From positions 1 through 64,000 of the forward strand of contig NZ_AUFG01000021.1 of assembly GCF_000426385.1 (NCBI RefSeq): a stretch of DNA of 64,000 bases, in the 5' to 3' direction. A program made the translations under genes and the position numbers. This DNA is from Arsenicicoccus bolidensis DSM 15745 (GTDB lineage: Bacteria > Actinomycetota > Actinomycetes > Actinomycetales > Dermatophilaceae). Shown here in pieces: positions 58,402 through 64,000 of the stretch. The notes below the pieces were generated by a model. It was not told where the DNA came from. It made no database searches and saw nothing but the letters and a program-made list of their open reading frames with translations. Each line of letters begins with the position of its first letter. Position 1 is the stretch's first letter.

Positions 58402-59237
58402 CCCTGGATGGGGGTGACCTCGTCGCCGACGCGCAGCGTGCCCGTGCCCTCGGGCACCAGGTTGACGCCGAACACCAGCCGGCCGTCGATCGCGTTGTGC
58501 TCGCCAAGCGACCGCAGCGGCTCCTTGGTGCGGTCCAGCGACGTCGTGTCGTAGGTCGTCATCACGCAACGACCGCAGTGCTTGGCCATGCGGAAGGTCA
58601 TCTCGCCGATCCGCACCCGGTCCCAGCCCTGCTCCTCGAGCGGCTCGCCGCCGTCGACGACCACGCTGGGCCGGAACCGGTCCATCGTCAGCTCGACCCG
58701 CGGCTCGCCGCGCCGGTCGGTGCTCTCGTCGACCCACTCCTGCAGCCGCCCCAGCGAGGGGGTGCTGGTCAGCAGCAACGGGAAGCCGTCGGAGAAGGTC
58801 ACGGTGTCGCCGGGCTCGGCATACCGCTGGTCCACCGGCCGGAAGGTCGGGTCGTCGCACCACACGAGGTGCAGGCCGGTGCGGCCGAGGTAGTCCTCGA
58901 ACCACGCGCTCGCCTCGGGCGACGCCTCCCGGCCACGGACGGCCGCGCCCCAGACGACGCCCTCGCGATGCTCGCCCTGGTCCGGGACGCTCACCTCGAG
59001 CGGGTCCACCGCCCCGGCCGTATGCCGAACCACCAGCGCCCCGTCGTGCGTCCGGTGCTCGGCGCGGAGCAGGAGCAGGGTGGGGGCCTCGCGGGCGCTG
59101 ATCATGCGACCGTCGTCCTGCAGCAGCATCCAGCGGCGGTCGTGCCGGATGCTCCAGTGCTCGACGACGGCCTCGGGCACGGGCACGCCGCCGGCGGACT
59201 TCAACGGGTAGTAGGCCAGGTCGGTGACCCGGGTCAT
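58395..59237 (-). CDS. MOSC domain-containing protein
   Basis: The 280-residue protein has an N-terminal beta-barrel ([17 protein letters not shown]) and a MOSC domain with MDRFRPSVVVDGGEP and the cysteine motif HCGRCVMTTYDTTSL, as in molybdenum-cofactor sulfurases and related proteins such as YcbX. It probably transfers sulfur or reduces N-hydroxy compounds. ATG 59237 overlaps the carbonic anhydrase gene by 4 bp. Its stop codon lies in palindrome D. Confidence 0.88.
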   Translation of the reverse strand: MTRVTDLAYYPLKSAGGVPVPEAVVEHWSIRHDRRWMLLQDDGRMISAREAPTLLLLRAEHRTHDGALVVRHTAGAVDPLEVSVPDQGEHREGVVWGAAVRGREASPEASAWFEDYLGRTGLHLVWCDDPTFRPVDQRYAEPGDTVTFSDGFPLLLTSTPSLGRLQEWVDESTDRRGEPRVELTMDRFRPSVVVDGGEPLEEQGWDRVRIGEMTFRMAKHCGRCVMTTYDTTSLDRTKEPLRSLGEHNAIDGRLVFGVNLVPEGTGTLRVGDEVTPIQGS

Positions 59238-59961
59238 GCGCCGACCCCGGGCGCCGTGCCGCCGCCAGGCCCCGTGCCGACCCCGGGCGCCACCCCGACC
59301 CCCGGCGCCACGTCGATCCCGGGACGCGCGTCGCCGATGTCGCCGAGGTGGGCGATGTAGCGGACGTCCCCGTCCGCGAGGCGGTAGTTGATGCCGACGA
59401 TGGCGAGCCGGCCGTCCTCGACGAGCTGCTGCAGCAGCGCCGACCGCTCGGCGAGCATGTTGACGGTGCGTCGCACGTGCCAGGCGTTGACCTCGTCGGG
59501 GGTGGCGTCGGGGCCGGCGCCGTGGGAGGAGCGGGCCTGGATCACCGAGGGCATGACCTTCTCGACCAGGTCTCGGATGTAGCCGCCGGGGATGGTGCCC
59601 GTGTCGGTCGCCTCGATCCCGGCCTTGATCGCGCCGCAGGTGTCGTGGCCCATGACGACGATGAGCGGGGTGCCGAGGACGCCGGGGCCGAACTCGACGG
59701 TGCCGAGGACGCACGGGTCGAGCACGTGGCCCGCGGTGCGGACGACGAACAGGTCGCCGAGGCCCTGGTCGAAGATCATCTCGGCGGCGACGCGGGAGTC
59801 CGAGCAGCCGAACAGCACCGCGAAGGGCCCCTGCCCGGCGGCGAGCTCGGCGCGGCGGTCGACGTCCTGGTTGGGGTGCTCGCGACGCCCCGTCACGAAC
59901 CGGGCGTTGCCCTCGACCAGCTGCTGCCAGGCCTCGGCAGGGGTCAGGGTGGTCCGCTCGG

Positions 59962-59965
<4 letters not shown>
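59234..59965 (-). CDS. Beta-class carbonic anhydrase
   Basis: The 243-residue zinc enzyme interconverts CO2 and bicarbonate. Zinc ligands are Cys in FGCSDSRV, and His and Cys in MGHDTCGAI; Asp and Arg of CSDSR form the active dyad. The last 25 residues are VAPGVG-type hexapeptide repeats absent from typical enzymes. It overlaps fumarase and MOSC genes by 4 bp each. Confidence 0.93.
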
Positions 59966-61692
<1,727 letters not shown>

Positions 61693-61774
61693 GGTCGTGC
61701 TCCTGCTCCTCGATCCAGCTGCGGTGGGCCGACCCTCGCCCTCGTCGGTGAGCGGCGGCCTGTCGCCCTCCAGC

Positions 61775-62833
61775 CTAGGCCGGGGAGCTGCCGTATGCCG
61801 CCCCGGGGCGGGCCACGGACGCGCGGGGCACGGCGGGGCACGGCAGGAGCGTGCGCTCCGGCAGCGCCCCCACCGTCCCGTGCACGAGCGCCTCGGCCGC
61901 GAGCCGCCCCATGTCGTAGAGGGGGAGCCGCACCGTCGTCAGCTGCGGGGTCAGCTGCTGGATCACCGGCTCGTGGTCGTCGTAGCCGACGACGGACAGG
62001 TCGTCGGGGATCCGCAGCCCCGCCTCGGCGGCCGCGAGGTAGACACCGAGGGCGATCCGGTCGTTGCCGCACACGATCGCGGACGGCCGGTCGGGCCCGG
62101 CCAGCAGCTCGCGGGCCAGGGCGTAGCCCGAGTCCACGTAGTAGAAGCCCTCGCGCACCACGACGTCGCCGGTGCTGGTCGGGACGCCCAGCTCCTCCAG
62201 CTCGGCCAGGAAGCCGTCGATCCGCAGGGGCGTCGCCCAGGCGCCGGCGTGACCGCTGAGGTAGGCGATGCGGCGGTGGCCATGCTCGGCCACGAGCCGG
62301 GCGGCCTCGCGCCCGCCGAACTCCTCGTCGGGGAGGAAGCACGGCCCGCGCCCGGCCGGGTCGAAGCAGTTGGCGAGGACCCAGGGCAGGTTCGGCATAC
62401 GGTCCGGCAGCTCGATCCCCCGGGTCCCCGAGCAGGTGATGACCAGGCCGTCGACCTGGCGGTCGGCGAGCTCCTCGATCGCCGATTGCATGCCGTGGGG
62501 CCGCCGCCCGGTGTGCGTGACCAGCAGCACCGTGCTCTCGCTCCAGGCGAGGTCGTGCGCGCCGTTGACGGTCTCGCCCGAGAAGGCCTCCATCGCCGGC
62601 TCGTCCACCACCACGCCGATGGTGCCGCTGCGCTTGCGGCGCAGCCCCTGCGCCGTGCGGTTGGGGCGGTAGTCGAGGTCGTTGACGGCCTGCAGGACCC
62701 GCGCCCGGGTGGCGGCGCTGATCGTCTGCTTGGAGTCGGGGTTGAGCACGAAGGAGACCGTCGTCGCGGACACCCCGGCCCGACGTCCCACGTCGGCCAG
62801 GGTCGGTCGCCGGCCACCCCTGCGTAGCTCCAT
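61775..62833 (-). CDS. LacI family transcriptional regulator
   Basis: The 352-residue protein starts with a LacI helix-turn-helix ([22 protein letters not shown]) and hinge ([15 protein letters not shown]), then a periplasmic-binding-like sensor domain ([17 protein letters not shown]). ATG 62833 is preferred over a TTG three codons upstream. No Shine-Dalgarno is visible. It faces the sugar transporter gene, so it probably controls that operon in response to an alpha-glucoside. It lies 82 bp before the fumarase gene in the same direction. Confidence 0.92.
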   Translation of the reverse strand: MELRRGGRRPTLADVGRRAGVSATTVSFVLNPDSKQTISAATRARVLQAVNDLDYRPNRTAQGLRRKRSGTIGVVVDEPAMEAFSGETVNGAHDLAWSESTVLLVTHTGRRPHGMQSAIEELADRQVDGLVITCSGTRGIELPDRMPNLPWVLANCFDPAGRGPCFLPDEEFGGREAARLVAEHGHRRIAYLSGHAGAWATPLRIDGFLAELEELGVPTSTGDVVVREGFYYVDSGYALARELLAGPDRPSAIVCGNDRIALGVYLAAAEAGLRIPDDLSVVGYDDHEPVIQQLTPQLTTVRLPLYDMGRLAAEALVHGTVGALPERTLLPCPAVPRASVARPGAAYGSSPA

Positions 62834-63057
62834 AGCGGGCAACGTTAACCATGTTGATCGTTCAGCACATCGTTCGAGCGGGCGATGTCACAGGTTCGTT
62901 GCATTGCGTTCAGCCCGTTGACGGGGGGAGCGCGCGCCACCACTATGGGGTCACTAAAACGTCAAAGGCCGCTCGCAGCGTCGCGTGCACCCGGAGCCCC
63001 AGGCTGCCGGGTCCCGGCTCGGCACACGGCCCGGGACCTAGGGATGAGGAAGTCCAA
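62834..63057. promoter_or_regulatory. Divergent LacI/transporter control region
   Basis: AACGTTAAC (62841-62849) and two ATCGTTC copies (62857 and 62869) lie near the LacI start and may be operator elements. TTGACG (62918-62923) with CACTAT (62941-62946) 17 bp later could serve the transporter gene, whose ATG is preceded by GAGGAAG. Confidence 0.4.
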
Positions 63058-64000
63058 ATGCGTGTGCGCAAGCTCTCCACGGCGGCGCTCCTGTGTGGCG
63101 TCGTCGCGATGTCGACGAGTGCCTGTCTGCAGAACCCCCAAGGCGGTGCGGGTGGTGAGGGCGGTGGCCTCTCCGGCACCGTCGACGGGGGGACGGCGGA
63201 CGGCGACAAGACCGTCACGATCCTCGGTGCCTTCGGTGGCGACGAGGAGAAGTTCTTCGTCCAGTCGCTGCAGAAGTTCCAGCAGGAGACCGGCATCAAG
63301 ATCCAGTACACCGCCGACACGGACTTCACGACGACCATCAAGTCCAAGGTCGGCTCGGGCGACTCGCCGGACATCGGCCTGTTCCCCCAGCCGGGTGGTC
63401 TGCTCGAGATGGCCGGGCAGAACAAGATCCAGCCGATCGACACCTACCTCGACTACGACAAGCTCGACAGCACGCTCGTGTCGGGCTTCATGGACTCCTC
63501 GCGCTACAAGGGCCGCGTCTACGGCGCCCCCATGCGCATGGCCGTGAAGTCGATCGTCTGGTACCCCAAGGCCGCCTACGACAAGGGCGGCTTCAACAAG
63601 GAGCCCAAGACGATCCAGGAGCTCTACGGGGTCGCCGACAAGATCAAGGGCACGGGCGTCGCCCCCTGGTGCGTGGCGTGGAACTCCGACCAGGCCACCG
63701 GCTGGGTCGGCACCGACTGGCTGGAGGAGTACATGCTGCGCATGTACGGCCCCGAGGTCTACGACCAGTGGACCTCGCACGAGATCCCGTTCAACGACCC
63801 GCGCGTCGTCAAGGCCCTCGACGAGATGGCCAAGATCCTCAAGGCCCCCGGCAGCGTCTACGGCGGCACGCAGGCCATCCTCAACACCAAGTTCGGCGAG
63901 GCCATGACCCCGGCCTTCGCCACCCCGCCCAAGTGCATGCTGCACCGCCAGGGCAACTTCGCCACGACGTTCTACCCCAAGAACGTCCAGTCCGATCTCG
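63058..64000 (+). CDS. Alpha-glucoside-type ABC transporter substrate-binding lipoprotein (3' truncated)
   Basis: The frame is open from ATG 63058 to the window end. The lipoprotein signal ends in MSTSAC, so the mature protein is anchored outside the membrane. ILGAFGGDEEKFFVQSLQKF and the late CMLHRQGNFATTF fit AglE-like binding proteins that capture maltose, trehalose or related sugars. GAGGAAG precedes the start. The permease and ATPase genes are probably just beyond the window. The divergent LacI gene supports carbohydrate control. Confidence 0.88.
   Translation, partial: MRVRKLSTAALLCGVVAMSTSACLQNPQGGAGGEGGGLSGTVDGGTADGDKTVTILGAFGGDEEKFFVQSLQKFQQETGIKIQYTADTDFTTTIKSKVGSGDSPDIGLFPQPGGLLEMAGQNKIQPIDTYLDYDKLDSTLVSGFMDSSRYKGRVYGAPMRMAVKSIVWYPKAAYDKGGFNKEPKTIQELYGVADKIKGTGVAPWCVAWNSDQATGWVGTDWLEEYMLRMYGPEVYDQWTSHEIPFNDPRVVKALDEMAKILKAPGSVYGGTQAILNTKFGEAMTPAFATPPKCMLHRQGNFATTFYPKNVQSDL

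Noticed and set aside
62885-63547. 220-codon plus-strand frame over the sugar-binding protein start
   Set aside because: It is a different frame from the binding protein, is Ser/Arg-rich with no family resemblance, and covers the promoter region.

Overview
The window is GC-rich chromosomal DNA from an actinobacterium. The gene order and protein sequences fit a high-GC Micrococcales member close to Intrasporangiaceae/Dermatophilaceae; the family is inferred from general resemblance, not proven. The left two thirds is the core transcription and translation cluster. It starts with the 3' end of a secreted protein, then rplJ-rplL with an L10 leader, rpoB-rpoC, a few small membrane ORFs, rpsL-rpsG-fusA-tuf, a three-gene insertion (crotonase, DUF2599-like lipoprotein, DUF2785-like protein), the S10 and spc clusters rpsJ to rplO, secY-adk-map-infA-rpmJ, and rpsM-rpsK-rpsD-rpoA-rplQ-truA. 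S14 and L36 are both the zinc-ligand forms.

From 36 kb the content becomes metabolic. A very large secreted protein carries an alpha-amylase-type and a pullulanase-type catalytic domain, preceded by a CTGCAAGA/TCTTGCAG palindrome that looks like an amylase operator. An aldo/keto reductase, an MFS transporter and an ArsR-like regulator follow. The regulator start lies beside four TGCACA boxes with an exact 13-bp period. rplM-rpsI-glmM form the last housekeeping block. A divergent Lrp/AsnC regulator faces a branched-chain 2-oxoacid (or pyruvate) dehydrogenase operon E1alpha-E1beta-E2.

The accessory part, 52.5 to 58.4 kb, holds a ribbon-helix-helix/MazF-like toxin-antitoxin pair and a five-gene minus-strand operon. 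That operon encodes an MT0933-like protein with a tryptophan-rich tail, a zinc-ribbon membrane protein, a TerY-like VWA protein, a PP2C phosphatase and an atypical protein kinase with the same kind of tail. The last three genes overlap and match the VWA/PP2C/kinase triad known from comparative genomics of Ter-type stress systems. Its function is not established.

The right end has a second minus-strand operon (class I fumarase, beta-carbonic anhydrase, MOSC protein) joined by 4-bp overlaps, then a LacI regulator divergent from an alpha-glucoside-type ABC substrate-binding lipoprotein cut by the window edge.

Four copies of a roughly 45-bp palindrome (core GATCGTGAGTGTTT...GTCCAAG) lie at 10.5, 52.6, 53.2 and 58.4 kb, always at gene 3' ends. 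Two bracket the toxin-antitoxin pair, and one supplies the stop codon of the MOSC gene. I saw no rRNA, tRNA, CRISPR array, insertion sequence or phage gene.
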